Assembly: GCF_019145495.1 (NCBI RefSeq)
Contig: NZ_JAHSTU010000011.1
Span: forward strand, 174,490 to 238,489
Direction of reading: 5' to 3'
Source of the DNA: Pseudomonas azerbaijanoccidentalis
Lineage (GTDB): Bacteria; Pseudomonadota; Gammaproteobacteria; Pseudomonadales; Pseudomonadaceae
Length of the DNA stretch: 64,000 nt
The number at the start of each line of letters is the position of its first letter. Position 1 is the stretch's first letter. A model generated the notes under the pieces. That model ran no database searches. It saw nothing but the letters and a program-made list of their open reading frames with translations, and was not told the origin of the DNA. A program made the translations under genes and the position numbers. Positions 28,121 through 36,311 of the stretch are shown piece after piece.

Positions 28121-28939
28121 ATGCCCTTCGTAACGATTGACGGACAACCCCTGCACTACATTGACCAAGGCAGCGGCCCGGCCGTCTTGTTGGCCGGCAG
28201 TTACCTGTGGGACCAGGCGATGTGGGCGCCGCAGATGGCCGCGTTGTCGCAGCAATATCGCGTGATTGCCCTGGACCTGTGGGGCCACGGTGAGTCCGGA
28301 CGGTTGCCTGAAGGTACGACGTCGCTGGACGATGTGGCGCGCCAGGCCTTGGCGCTGCTCGATCATCTGGATATCGACCGCGTCACATTGGTCGGGCTGT
28401 CGGTCGGTGGCATGTGGGGCGTGCGCCTGGCGTTGTCGGCGCCGCAACGGCTCAACGGGCTGGTGCTGATGGACACCTACGTCGGTGTCGAACCGGAACC
28501 GACCCGCCAGTACTACTTTTCGCTGTTCAAGATGATTGAAGAAACCGGCGTGATCGCGCCGCAACTGCTCGATATCGTGGTGCCGATTTTCTTCCGACCG
28601 GGCATCGACCCACAGTCAGCGCTGTATCAGGATTTCCGCGCCAAACTGGCTGCACTACCACCGGAGCGCTTGCGCGAAAGCATCGTGCCGATGGGGCGGA
28701 TTACCTTTGGTCGTGATGATCTGTTGCCGCGTCTGGGGGAATTGAATGCCGCGACCACGCTGGTGATGTGCGGCGATCAGGACAAACCGCGGCCACCGAG
28801 TGAAACGCAGGAAATGGCCGGGTTGATTGGTTGCCCGTATGTTCTGGTGCCGGAGGCGGGGCATATTTCCAATCTGGAAAATCCGGGGTTTGTCACTCAA
28901 GCGTTGCTGGCATTTTTGGCTGAGCGCAATCCAGCGTAG
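28121..28939 (+). CDS. Alpha/beta hydrolase next to pvdL
   Basis: A 272-residue alpha/beta-hydrolase fold protein. The nucleophile elbow is GLSVGG with Ser94, the oxyanion region ALDLWGHGESGR, the acid around CGDQDKPRP and the catalytic His in PEAGHISNLEN, as in the enol-lactonase/haloperoxidase-like group. There is no signal peptide, so it should be cytoplasmic. GGAG precedes the ATG. It lacks the thioesterase look of PvdG and has no PvdS box upstream, so a pyoverdine role is possible only by position. Confidence 0.8.
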   Translation: MPFVTIDGQPLHYIDQGSGPAVLLAGSYLWDQAMWAPQMAALSQQYRVIALDLWGHGESGRLPEGTTSLDDVARQALALLDHLDIDRVTLVGLSVGGMWGVRLALSAPQRLNGLVLMDTYVGVEPEPTRQYYFSLFKMIEETGVIAPQLLDIVVPIFFRPGIDPQSALYQDFRAKLAALPPERLRESIVPMGRITFGRDDLLPRLGELNAATTLVMCGDQDKPRPPSETQEMAGLIGCPYVLVPEAGHISNLENPGFVTQALLAFLAERNPA

Positions 28940-28946
28940 TTCGGGG

Positions 28947-29028
28947 AAAAAGATCGTCCGAACGCAGCCCGAGCCTTCGGGATCGGGTGAACCCTGTAGG
29001 AGCTGCCGCAGGCTGCGATCTTTTGATC
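28947..29028. repeat. REP pair between the hydrolase and dsbG
   Basis: The right arm (from 28992) is TGTAGGAGCTGCCGCAGGCT type followed by GCGATCTTTT; the left arm (28951 on) is a diverged, longer copy reading AGATCGTCCGAACGCAGCCC. The same diverged arm recurs at 38162. Confidence 0.8.
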
Positions 29029-29032
29029 TTGT

Positions 29033-29800
29033 TTATTTCGGCCCGAGAATCTTCGCCAACTTGTCCGGCGACGGCGCGCCTTGCTGCTGTTGCAGTTCAC
29101 CCTTGCTGTCCATATAGAAAATCGCCGGGGTAGCTTGCAGCTCCAGGTCCTCCATCAACTGCATGTTGGCTGCCAATTTCGCCTGAATCGCCGGCGGCAC
29201 TTCCTTCAAGGCCTTGAGCGAGCTGCCCTTGCCGGCCGCTTCGTGGTCTTGCAGGGCCTTTTGCGGGTCTTTGGCGGCGAGCAGTGCAGCGGATTTGCCG
29301 GGGCTGTCCTCGCGGATGATGCCGACCATGATGTGGCGCAACTGCACCTTGCCGGCCTTGACCCATGGACGCGCCTGTTCCCAGAACATGTTGCAGTACG
29401 GGCAATTGGGGTCGCTGAACATGTAGACGATACGCGGCGCATCCTTGTTGCCGTCGGCAATCCAGTTGCTCGCTTCCATCTTGGCCCAGACTTCCTTGGA
29501 CATCGGCGCATACACCAGTTTTTGCAACGGCGCGCTGCTCAGGTCATTGCCTTCGGCGTCGTACAGATTACCCAGCAGCACGTGCTTGCCGTCCGGCGTC
29601 AGGTACAGCGCCATGCCACGGTTCTGGTATTGCGCGGCATACCCGCGCAAGCCATCCGGCGCATCGAACTGACCGACAATCTTCGCGCCTTTGGCTTCAA
29701 TCTTCTTGATCGCTTCGGGCAGCTCTTCGGCCTGCACCGATGGCAGGTGCAGCAGGGCGGCACCCAGGCTCAGGGTCAGCAGGTGGCGGAGGCGGGGCAT
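29033..29800 (-). CDS. dsbG: Periplasmic disulfide isomerase DsbG
   Basis: A 255-residue DsbC/DsbG-type protein: signal peptide (LLTLSLGAALLHLPSVQA), N-terminal dimerisation domain, then a thioredoxin fold with the active site CPYC (Cys133, Cys136) in FSDPNCPYCNMFW and the cis-proline in LQATPAIFY. CPYC is the DsbG form. It would protect or reshuffle cysteines of exported proteins, using electrons from DsbD encoded two genes upstream. Its first 25 bases overlap the tlpA-like gene, so the two are coupled. The order dsbG-tlpA-dsbD-(regulators) matches the P. aeruginosa PA2476-PA2480 region as I recall it. Confidence 0.9.
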   Translation of the reverse strand: MPRLRHLLTLSLGAALLHLPSVQAEELPEAIKKIEAKGAKIVGQFDAPDGLRGYAAQYQNRGMALYLTPDGKHVLLGNLYDAEGNDLSSAPLQKLVYAPMSKEVWAKMEASNWIADGNKDAPRIVYMFSDPNCPYCNMFWEQARPWVKAGKVQLRHIMVGIIREDSPGKSAALLAAKDPQKALQDHEAAGKGSSLKALKEVPPAIQAKLAANMQLMEDLELQATPAIFYMDSKGELQQQQGAPSPDKLAKILGPK

Positions 29801-30630
29801 GGCAGTTTCCTTGAAGAGGTGGCAGGTACGTTGTCGAAATTTTCCAGGGCGCGGGCCAGGCTGGCTTGTGACAGTTCGCCCAAATGGCTGCCCAGTAAAC
29901 GACCGTCGGGGCTATAGAACAGCGTAGTCGGCAAAGCCATGGAACCGACGGCCTGACCCAAACGACCGCTGCCGTCGAACAGTACGTTGGACAGGCTCAG
30001 GCCCTGGGTTTCCAGAAACGTCGCGACGCTTTGCATGCTTTCGGCCTGATTGACGAACAGGAAGGTCAGGTCAGGGCGTTGTTGTTGGGCGCTCTCCAGC
30101 ACCGGCATTTCCCGGCGACATGGCGGACACCAGGTGGCCCACAAGTTGATCACCAGCGGACCACCCTTGTAGTCAGCCAGTTGCACGGTTTCACCGGCGG
30201 CATTGCGCAGGGTGATTTCCGGCAGGCGCGTGCCTTGTTCATAAATGCTCAAGGAGAACGTTGCCAGCAACCAGAACGCCAGGCCGCTGGCCACACCAAA
30301 GCCCAGCGGTCGGCGCAGCCCCGGTCGACGCCAGCCCCGGTAAACGCTGGCGAGCATCAGCGCAATCACGCCGGGCCAAGCGAGGAAACCGCCGTCCCGC
30401 AGATCGATTATTTGCCAGGGATCGTTGCGATAGTGGGTCCAGTACATCGCGACAAAAGCGATTCGTGCCGCGAGCATGCCGATCAGAAACAGGCTGAACA
30501 GTACCGACTCGGGGTTATCACCACCACGTTTGGCCACCCGCCAGCCGACAAACGTCGCCAGCGCCAATGCACTGATCAGCAGCAGGTGGTTAAGGGCGAT
30601 GGCAAAGGTGCCGAGGGTAAATGTCAGCAT
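29776..30630 (-). CDS. Membrane-anchored TlpA-family thioredoxin with an integral membrane N-terminal domain
   Basis: A 284-residue fusion. Residues 1 to about 130 form four hydrophobic segments, resembling the prolipoprotein-diacylglyceryl-transferase-like domain attached to some redoxins; residues 135-270 are a TlpA/ResA thioredoxin with the motif WATWCPPC (Cys168, Cys171) and a cis-proline in MALPTTLFY. It should face the periplasm and hand electrons to dithiol targets. It overlaps the dsbD stop by one base and runs 25 bases into dsbG, so the three genes form one operon. Confidence 0.87.
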   Translation of the reverse strand: MLTFTLGTFAIALNHLLLISALALATFVGWRVAKRGGDNPESVLFSLFLIGMLAARIAFVAMYWTHYRNDPWQIIDLRDGGFLAWPGVIALMLASVYRGWRRPGLRRPLGFGVASGLAFWLLATFSLSIYEQGTRLPEITLRNAAGETVQLADYKGGPLVINLWATWCPPCRREMPVLESAQQQRPDLTFLFVNQAESMQSVATFLETQGLSLSNVLFDGSGRLGQAVGSMALPTTLFYSPDGRLLGSHLGELSQASLARALENFDNVPATSSRKLPCPASATC

Positions 30631-32366
30631 TAACGGGCATCTCGGGTGGTGGTCCAGCGTTGCAGGAAAGTATCGGCATCGACCTCGCCGGTGATGCGCT
30701 GGCTGCGACGTTCAACGCCGTCGGCACCGATCCACAACAAACTCGGTGGTCCTGGCACTTTGTAACGGCCCAGCAATTCGCGGCTGGCGGCATTGTCGGC
30801 GGTGACGTCGAGTCGGAGCAAGCGCACGTCGCTCAACGCTTCGAGCACTTTGGCTTTACCGAACACCTGCTTTTCCATGACCTTGCACGACACGCACCAG
30901 TCGGCGTAGTAATCCAGCAACACCCACTGGCCCTGCGCCTGCGCTGCATCGAGCTCGCGTTGCAGGGCTTGCGGATCCTTGACGGTGGTGAAGGCGTCAT
31001 GACCGACCGGCACAGCCGCAACCGCTGTGTTCGAGGCGCGGTAAACCTGCAACGGCTTGAACAGGTCATCACTGCCGCCCGCCGCGCCGACCACCAGCAG
31101 ACTGCCCCACAGGCCCAGCAACAACGAAGTGGCGCCGAACAGATGCGCCACGCGACCGAAACCGTCCGATTGCTTCCAGGCGCTGTAGGCCGCAACGAGC
31201 AGCAACGCTCCGCACAAACCGACCCAAAGGGTTTGGTCCAGCACCGGGCGCAACATCAGCAACGCCGTGGCGAGGAACAGGAAGCCAAAAATGCCTTTGA
31301 CCAGATTCATCCAGGCGCCAGGCTTGGGCATGAAGCGATTACCGACGGTCACCAGCAACAGCAGCGGCACACCGATGCCGATGCCCATGGCAAACAGAAT
31401 CAAGCCACCGTGCAAGGCATTGCCGCTCTGCGCAATGTAGAGCAAGGCACCCGCCAGCGGAGCGGTCATGCACGGCCCGACCAACAGGCCGGAGAGCGCG
31501 CCCAGCAGACCCGCACCGATCAGGCTGCCGCCACGTTGGTTGCGCGAGACGTTTTCCAGGCGGTCACGCACCGCCACCGGCAATTGCAGCTCGAAAAAGC
31601 CGAACATCGGCAACGCCAACAGCACGAAAATCGCCGCGAAACTGCCCAGCAACCAAGGATTTTGCAACCAGGCTTGCAGGTTCGCCCCAAGCGACGCCGC
31701 CAACACACCCATCGCCGCATACACCAGCGCCATGCTCACCACATAGCTGCCGGCCAGGGCCAAACCGCGCTTGGGTGAAGCACCGCTGCCAACGATCAAC
31801 CCGGCCAGAATCGGCAGCATCGGCAATGAACACGGGGTGAAGGCCAGCAGCAGACCCAGGCCGAAGAATACGAGCAGGCTCCAGCCCAGTGCGCGTTGTT
31901 GCAGATTACTGGCCAGGGCCTGATCCGGGGCTTCATTGGTAGTGTTCAGGGCGTTGGCGTTGCCCAGGTCCACGACCCGGGTTTGCGGCGGATAACACAA
32001 CCCTGCATCGGCACAGCCTTGATAACTCACCTTGACCTGACCACTGGCGCCGGCCGGAATCTTCAACTCAAGGCCTTGGCGATAAACCTGCTGTTCACCG
32101 AAAAACTCGTCGCTGTGAGCTTCGCCCGGCGGCAACGCAGGCTGCTGATCGGCAGGCAGGCCGTCGAACTTCAGCCGTTTCTGATAAAGGTAATAACCGT
32201 CGGCAATCTGCCAGAAGAGCTGGGTTTCACCGGATTCCAGGCGTTCGGAAGTGAAAACGAACGCCTTGTCGACGGGCATAAACTCGGGTTTGGTCTCGAA
32301 TGGATTGGTCCCCGCATGAACCAGACCTGACACCAGGAGAGCGAAAAATACAAACAATTGACGCAT
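30630..32366 (-). CDS. dsbD: Thiol:disulfide interchange protein DsbD
   Basis: A 578-residue three-domain electron conduit. After the signal peptide (LFVFFALLVSGLVHA) comes the alpha domain with the cysteine pair in GCADAGLCYPP, an eight-helix membrane domain with the redox cysteines in FTPCSLPMLPI and VGPCMTAPLAG, and a C-terminal thioredoxin domain with DWCVSCK. It carries electrons from cytoplasmic thioredoxin to DsbG and the TlpA-like protein. The ATG at 32366 has AAGG upstream; a TTG two codons earlier is less likely. An 11-bp-period TTAAT repeat lies about 50 bp upstream. Confidence 0.93.
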   Translation of the reverse strand: MRQLFVFFALLVSGLVHAGTNPFETKPEFMPVDKAFVFTSERLESGETQLFWQIADGYYLYQKRLKFDGLPADQQPALPPGEAHSDEFFGEQQVYRQGLELKIPAGASGQVKVSYQGCADAGLCYPPQTRVVDLGNANALNTTNEAPDQALASNLQQRALGWSLLVFFGLGLLLAFTPCSLPMLPILAGLIVGSGASPKRGLALAGSYVVSMALVYAAMGVLAASLGANLQAWLQNPWLLGSFAAIFVLLALPMFGFFELQLPVAVRDRLENVSRNQRGGSLIGAGLLGALSGLLVGPCMTAPLAGALLYIAQSGNALHGGLILFAMGIGIGVPLLLLVTVGNRFMPKPGAWMNLVKGIFGFLFLATALLMLRPVLDQTLWVGLCGALLLVAAYSAWKQSDGFGRVAHLFGATSLLLGLWGSLLVVGAAGGSDDLFKPLQVYRASNTAVAAVPVGHDAFTTVKDPQALQRELDAAQAQGQWVLLDYYADWCVSCKVMEKQVFGKAKVLEALSDVRLLRLDVTADNAASRELLGRYKVPGPPSLLWIGADGVERRSQRITGEVDADTFLQRWTTTRDAR

Positions 32367-32412
32367 GGGCAAGCCTTATCCCTTCACAAGTGGGGGCACT
32401 GTGGAGGGCGGC

Positions 32413-32431
32413 GATTAACCCGTGATTAACC
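32413..32431 (-). promoter_or_regulatory. Candidate response-regulator box upstream of dsbD
   Basis: On the dsbD strand GTTAAT-N5-GTTAAT (GGTTAATC repeated with 11-bp period). This is the half-site spacing of PmrA/QseB-type boxes (YTTAAT-N5-YTTAAT). The matching regulator gene lies 1.1 kb away at 33577. Confidence 0.65.
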
Positions 32432-32542
32432 GCTCGAGGCATCCAGTAAGACCCACTTGGAACAAGCGGGCCTTGCTGCAAAGTCAGTTTTTCAGCAATC
32501 CATGCCATGACTTGTCATCGACATCGGACGTCGGCTCAGGGG

Positions 32543-33283
32543 TCAGTCTCTCAACAGCCCGGGCCATGTTTCATCGTTGACATCGACTGGGCCGGTTTCT
32601 GCCCGGTTCTCTTGGATGTTGTAACGGATGTATTGATTGCCAGTCAGGAAGATGTAGTAGCGACTGTCGGCTAATGTCCCATCATTTTGTACGGCTGTAA
32701 TGATTCGATCCTTATAGGGCTCAAGTCCAGGCCAGGTTTTGTTGGTAATGGCCTCCCACTTCAAGGTATGTATGCCCTCATTAGAATTTGGCATGCGTTG
32801 TGGTAAGTTCCAGTCGAGCATCAGTGAGTTACCATCACTCAGGAGGAATCGAAACTTGCCCGTTATTCCGGGAGCATATGTACGCCACCACGTACCTGCG
32901 ACAATACGATCAAAGTACGGCAAGATTTTACGCCATTCCGAATCCGCAACAGGATAGCTCCGTATTACCTTGTCTTCATCCTGGTCGTATTTACATACCA
33001 TAGGGATGAAGTTGTCATAGTAAAAAAGCCATAAGTAGTCGTCGTCGACGCTCCATTGGTTTTCACTCAGGAGGTCGGTGGTGGTGAAACCAAAACGCAA
33101 GTTCTTGACATGGGAGTGAAAGCTGCCCCAGCTGGTGGTATTGACAAGGGTTGGATAACCATTCGGGACTTTGTTGTCACTCATATCAAATCGGGTATAC
33201 GTGTTGCTGTCCTTGAAAAAGAAATAGCAACGGTCTTTTCCGGAGCGCCAATCGACGGCTACGAAGTTTTTAAGTTCTGGCAT
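32543..33283 (-). CDS. Hemopexin-repeat protein (photopexin-like)
   Basis: A 246-residue protein built of four repeats of about 55-65 residues. Each has an aromatic strand such as CYFFFKDSNTYTRFD, YLWLFYYDN, KFRFLLSDGN or RYYIFLTGNQYIRYN and closes with a Trp unit: WGSFHSHVKNL, WRKILPYFDRI, WPGLEPYKDRI, WPGLLRD. This is the four-bladed hemopexin pattern, also found in Photorhabdus photopexins. There is no signal peptide. AAGGA precedes the ATG. Gene and flanks are visibly richer in A+T than the surrounding genes, which suggests transfer. It splits dsbD from the two-component genes. Function is unknown; haem, metal or protein binding are possibilities. Confidence 0.8.
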   Translation of the reverse strand: MPELKNFVAVDWRSGKDRCYFFFKDSNTYTRFDMSDNKVPNGYPTLVNTTSWGSFHSHVKNLRFGFTTTDLLSENQWSVDDDYLWLFYYDNFIPMVCKYDQDEDKVIRSYPVADSEWRKILPYFDRIVAGTWWRTYAPGITGKFRFLLSDGNSLMLDWNLPQRMPNSNEGIHTLKWEAITNKTWPGLEPYKDRIITAVQNDGTLADSRYYIFLTGNQYIRYNIQENRAETGPVDVNDETWPGLLRD

Positions 33284-33519
33284 GAACTGAATCCTTTCAG
33301 AGAATTAAATTAGTGAGTTACTTCGAGTTGTACTGTTTTCGGGTTTCGAAGTTGATGCGAGATTAGCGTTTTTACTTGTTTGATTTGTAGGTGTTTTTAT
33401 TGGCTATTTGTTTCTAAGCTAGTTGGGAATATTGACGTTGCGTTTTCCTGCAAACGCGCTTTCGGGCGCGGCGGATGTGCTGGGGCTTTTCGGCGCTGTT
33501 CGTCCGTCTGTCTCCTTGC
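33284..33519. other. AT-rich intergenic stretch between the hemopexin gene and the response regulator
   Basis: About 235 bp, rich in T-runs and low in G+C compared with the rest of the window. No ORF, RNA gene or clear terminator was recognised. It presumably holds divergent promoters and may mark the edge of an insertion. Confidence 0.55.
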
Positions 33520-33536
33520 CATAATTGCGCCTTAAT
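33520..33536 (+). promoter_or_regulatory. Candidate autoregulatory box upstream of the response regulator
   Basis: CATAAT-N5-CTTAAT at 33520-33536: two near-identical half-sites with 11-bp period, one mismatch from YTTAAT-N5-YTTAAT. It ends 40 bp before the response-regulator ATG. The same period and core occur before dsbD. Confidence 0.5.
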
Positions 33537-33576
33537 CCACAGGTGTTTGACTCGGGTTTTTACTCTTGGAGCGCCC

Positions 33577-34257
33577 ATGCACGTACTGGTTTGCGAAGAC
33601 GATGAGTTGATCGCCAGCGGCATCGTCGCCGGCCTGACCGCACAAGGCCTGACCGTGGAGCACGTGGCCGCCGCGTCGGCGGCCCGGGCGATGCTCAAGG
33701 TGGCGGAGTTCGACGTCATGGTGCTCGACCTCGGTTTGCCCGACGAAGACGGCCTCAAGTTGTTGCAGCAGTTGCGCCACAATGGTCTGGAACTGCCGGT
33801 GCTGATCCTCACCGCCCGGGACTCGGTCACCGACCGTGTCGATGGGCTGCAGGCCGGTGCCGACGACTACCTGCTCAAGCCTTTCGACTTGCGCGAGCTT
33901 GCCGCACGTTTGCACACGTTGTTGCGACGAGTGGCCGGGCGCAGCGTCAACCTGATCGAGCACGGGGCTCTGACTTACGACCCGAGCAGTCGTGAAACCA
34001 CGCTCGCCGGCCAGCCAGTGGACCTCTCGCGTCGCGAACAATCGCTGTTGCAAGCCTTGCTGCACAACCGTGGCCGGGTGCTGTCCACCGAGCAGCTCAA
34101 AGACAGCGTCTACGGTTTCAATGACGAACTGGAAAGCAACGCCCTCAACGTCCATATCCATCACCTGCGCAGCAAACTGGGCAAAGGCATTGTTGAAACG
34201 GTGCGCGGCCTGGGTTATCGCCTGGGGCCGGCGGATGGCGGAGATCAATCGAAGTGA
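33577..34257 (+). CDS. OmpR-family response regulator (QseB/PmrA-like)
   Basis: A 226-residue regulator: receiver domain (acidic Asp8/Asp9, phospho-acceptor Asp51 in MVLDLGLPDEDG, switch Lys101 in LLKPFD) and a winged-helix DNA-binding domain with LSRREQSLLQALLHNRGRVLS. The recognition region FNDELESNALNVHIHHLRSK is typical of the QseB/PmrA/TctD subgroup. The ATG at 33577 follows TTGGAGC; 34 in-frame upstream codons contain the putative operator and are rejected. The kinase gene overlaps its stop. By position it should control dsbD-tlpA-dsbG, the hemopexin gene, or both. Confidence 0.9.
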   Translation: MHVLVCEDDELIASGIVAGLTAQGLTVEHVAAASAARAMLKVAEFDVMVLDLGLPDEDGLKLLQQLRHNGLELPVLILTARDSVTDRVDGLQAGADDYLLKPFDLRELAARLHTLLRRVAGRSVNLIEHGALTYDPSSRETTLAGQPVDLSRREQSLLQALLHNRGRVLSTEQLKDSVYGFNDELESNALNVHIHHLRSKLGKGIVETVRGLGYRLGPADGGDQSK

Positions 34258-35579
34258 TGAGTTTGCGTTTACGCCTGAGCCTGACGCTCGGCGCCGCGTT
34301 TGCGCTGATCTGGGCGCTGGCCGCGGCCTGGATGCTCAGTGACCTGCGTAATCAGATGATGTTCTCGCTCGACCAGCGTCTGGTGGCTTCGGCGCGGATG
34401 GTCGCCGGGCTGATGGAGCAATTGCCGCCGGTGCCGAGCAAGGGCGAGGGCACGCATTTCAGTGCCGAGCAGCTGAACATTCCCGGCGGTATGGCGTGTC
34501 AGGTCAGCTCGTTGCGCGGCGAAATCCTCGCCCGCAGTCACAGCGATCCGGGGCAAACGCTGGAGGCCGAGAAAATGGGCTTCCACGACCAGATGATCGA
34601 CGGCGCGCCGTGGCGCAGTTTCACCCTGGCCCGAGGCGATCTGCGCATTACCACGGCGGATCGGCAGATCGAGCGTGAGGCGTTGAACATGTCGATCCTG
34701 CTGGCCGCTTCGGTGCCAGTGGGTGTGGCGTTGCTCGGTTGCCTGTGCCTGCTATGGCTGGGCATCGGCCAGGGGTTGGCGCCGCTCAATCGCATGCGCG
34801 ATGCCTTGATGCGGCGCAGTGCCGATTCTCTGGAGCCGTTGCAGGTGCAGCCGTTGCCGAGTGAATTGCAGCCGTTGCTGGATACGCAAAACCAGTTGTT
34901 CCAGCGAATCGGCAAGACCATTGAGCGCGAGCGTCGGCTGACCGGAGATGCAGCGCACGAGTTGCGCAGCCCGCTGACCGCGATCAAGACCCACCTGCAA
35001 GTGGCGCGCATGACCGATGGCGCGGCCCGGGACCAGTCCCTGGCCCGTGCGGAGGAGGGCGCAGACCGCCTGCACCGTACGCTTGAGCAATTGTTGTTGC
35101 TGGCCCGGGTCGAGGGCAGTTTGTCGTTCGACGATGGTGTGCAATGCAGCGCCGAGCAAGTGGCGAAACTGGCGATTCAGGATGCTGCCGGCGGTGATCG
35201 CCAGCGCATCAAATTCCAACTGCCGGCCAGCGTCTCCCCGGCGCCGGTGCAAATGCCGGCGGTGCTGTCGATTGCCGCGCTGCGCAACCTGCTGGACAAC
35301 GCTTTGCGCCACACGCCCGGTGACGGCGAGGTGGAGTTGAGCCTGCAAACCACCGGCAACCGTGTGCAATTTGTGGTTCGCGACCACGGGCCGGGGATTG
35401 CTGAAGACGACCTGCAACACCTGACCCAACGCTTCTGGCGCAACGGCCAGAGCACCGGTTGCGGCCTCGGCCTGGCGATTGTCCAGGCCATCGTCCAGCG
35501 CTGTGGTTGCACGCTGCATTTCGACAGCCGACAGGATGGGCTAAGGGTTGAACTGACCATGCCGTTGCAACCGGTCTGA
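34257..35579 (+). CDS. Sensor histidine kinase partner of the QseB-like regulator
   Basis: A 440-residue membrane kinase: helix 1 at about 10-28, a periplasmic loop of about 115 residues, helix 2 at about 147-170, dimerisation domain with His234 in AAHELRSPLTAIKTH, then the ATPase domain with N box LRNLLDNALRH, DHGPGIAEDD and GCGLGLAIVQ. The periplasmic loop lacks a recognised ligand domain and has one cysteine. The ATG at 34257 shares its A with the regulator's TGA stop; the overlapping GTG at 34254 is an alternative start. The signal is unknown; a periplasmic redox or metal cue fits the dsb neighbours. Confidence 0.9.
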   Translation: MSLRLRLSLTLGAAFALIWALAAAWMLSDLRNQMMFSLDQRLVASARMVAGLMEQLPPVPSKGEGTHFSAEQLNIPGGMACQVSSLRGEILARSHSDPGQTLEAEKMGFHDQMIDGAPWRSFTLARGDLRITTADRQIEREALNMSILLAASVPVGVALLGCLCLLWLGIGQGLAPLNRMRDALMRRSADSLEPLQVQPLPSELQPLLDTQNQLFQRIGKTIERERRLTGDAAHELRSPLTAIKTHLQVARMTDGAARDQSLARAEEGADRLHRTLEQLLLLARVEGSLSFDDGVQCSAEQVAKLAIQDAAGGDRQRIKFQLPASVSPAPVQMPAVLSIAALRNLLDNALRHTPGDGEVELSLQTTGNRVQFVVRDHGPGIAEDDLQHLTQRFWRNGQSTGCGLGLAIVQAIVQRCGCTLHFDSRQDGLRVELTMPLQPV

Positions 35580-35595
35580 CCGACTCGCAAACCCC

Positions 35596-35672
35596 TGTAG
35601 GAGCTGCCGAAGGCTGCGATCTTTGATTTTGTTTTTAAGATCAAAAGATCGCAGCCATCGGCAGCTCCTACA
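35596..35672. repeat. REP doublet after the histidine kinase gene
   Basis: TGTAGGAGCTGCCGAAGGCT arm at 35596-35627 and the inverted copy at 35640-35672 (one or two mismatches), extending into ATCAAAAGATC. It can form a long hairpin downstream of the kinase stop. Confidence 0.9.
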
Positions 35673-35771
35673 TGAAGCCATGTCGCTCATCAATGGTAAC
35701 TGTTCTCCATTGGCCGCCCCGACCTCCCACGACTATCGTTCCTCACACTCATGGATTGAGGTGACCGCGTC

Positions 35772-36254
35772 ATGGAAGCATCCGTACACACCTGCAACGC
35801 CACCCCGGCAGACGCCGGCATCATCAGCCGCATCATTGAGCGTTCCATCCGCGTCGGCTGCGCGCTTGACCATCGCAACCATCCACAAACCGTTGCGGCC
35901 TGGACTCAGAATCAAACCCACGAACACATCCAGCGTTGGCTGACGGATCAGCGCCTGTACCTCAATGTCGCCCTGTTGCAGGACAAACCGGTCGGCGTGG
36001 CGATGGCTTCGAACGATGGCCAGGTTGCGTTCTGCTATGTACTGCCGGAGTGGTTTCGTCGTGGCGCCGGTCAAGCGCTGGTGCGCGATCTCGAAGGCTG
36101 GTTGGTGGGTCACGGGTTGCGCCATGCACGGCTCAACAGCACGCGTACCGGCGAAGCCTTTTATCGGCGACTGGGTTACCAGACGCACGCCGAAACGTTG
36201 ACGGTAGCGGGCCTCGCTGCCATCCCCATGCACAAAGCCTTGCCTGAGGTCTAA
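35772..36254 (+). CDS. GNAT-family N-acetyltransferase
   Basis: A 160-residue single-domain acetyltransferase. The acetyl-CoA loop reads VLPEWFRRGAGQALVRDLE and the end of the fold AFYRRLGYQTHAETL. GAGGTGA precedes the ATG. It lies just before pvdH, and its stop overlaps the pvdH promoter. It has no PvdS box itself. The substrate cannot be read from the sequence; a pyoverdine role rests on position only. Confidence 0.82.
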   Translation: MEASVHTCNATPADAGIISRIIERSIRVGCALDHRNHPQTVAAWTQNQTHEHIQRWLTDQRLYLNVALLQDKPVGVAMASNDGQVAFCYVLPEWFRRGAGQALVRDLEGWLVGHGLRHARLNSTRTGEAFYRRLGYQTHAETLTVAGLAAIPMHKALPEV

Positions 36255-36275
36255 ATCCCCGAGCCCCTGATGCGT
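36251..36275 (+). promoter_or_regulatory. PvdS-dependent promoter of pvdH
   Basis: CTAAAT at 36251-36256, 16 bases, CGT at 36273-36275: a perfect box that starts inside the stop codon of the GNAT gene. It shows that pvdH translation cannot begin at the ATG at 36270. Confidence 0.9.
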
Positions 36276-36311
36276 TTCCAGAACAGGAAAACCTTATTGA
36301 GGGGTCGAGAG

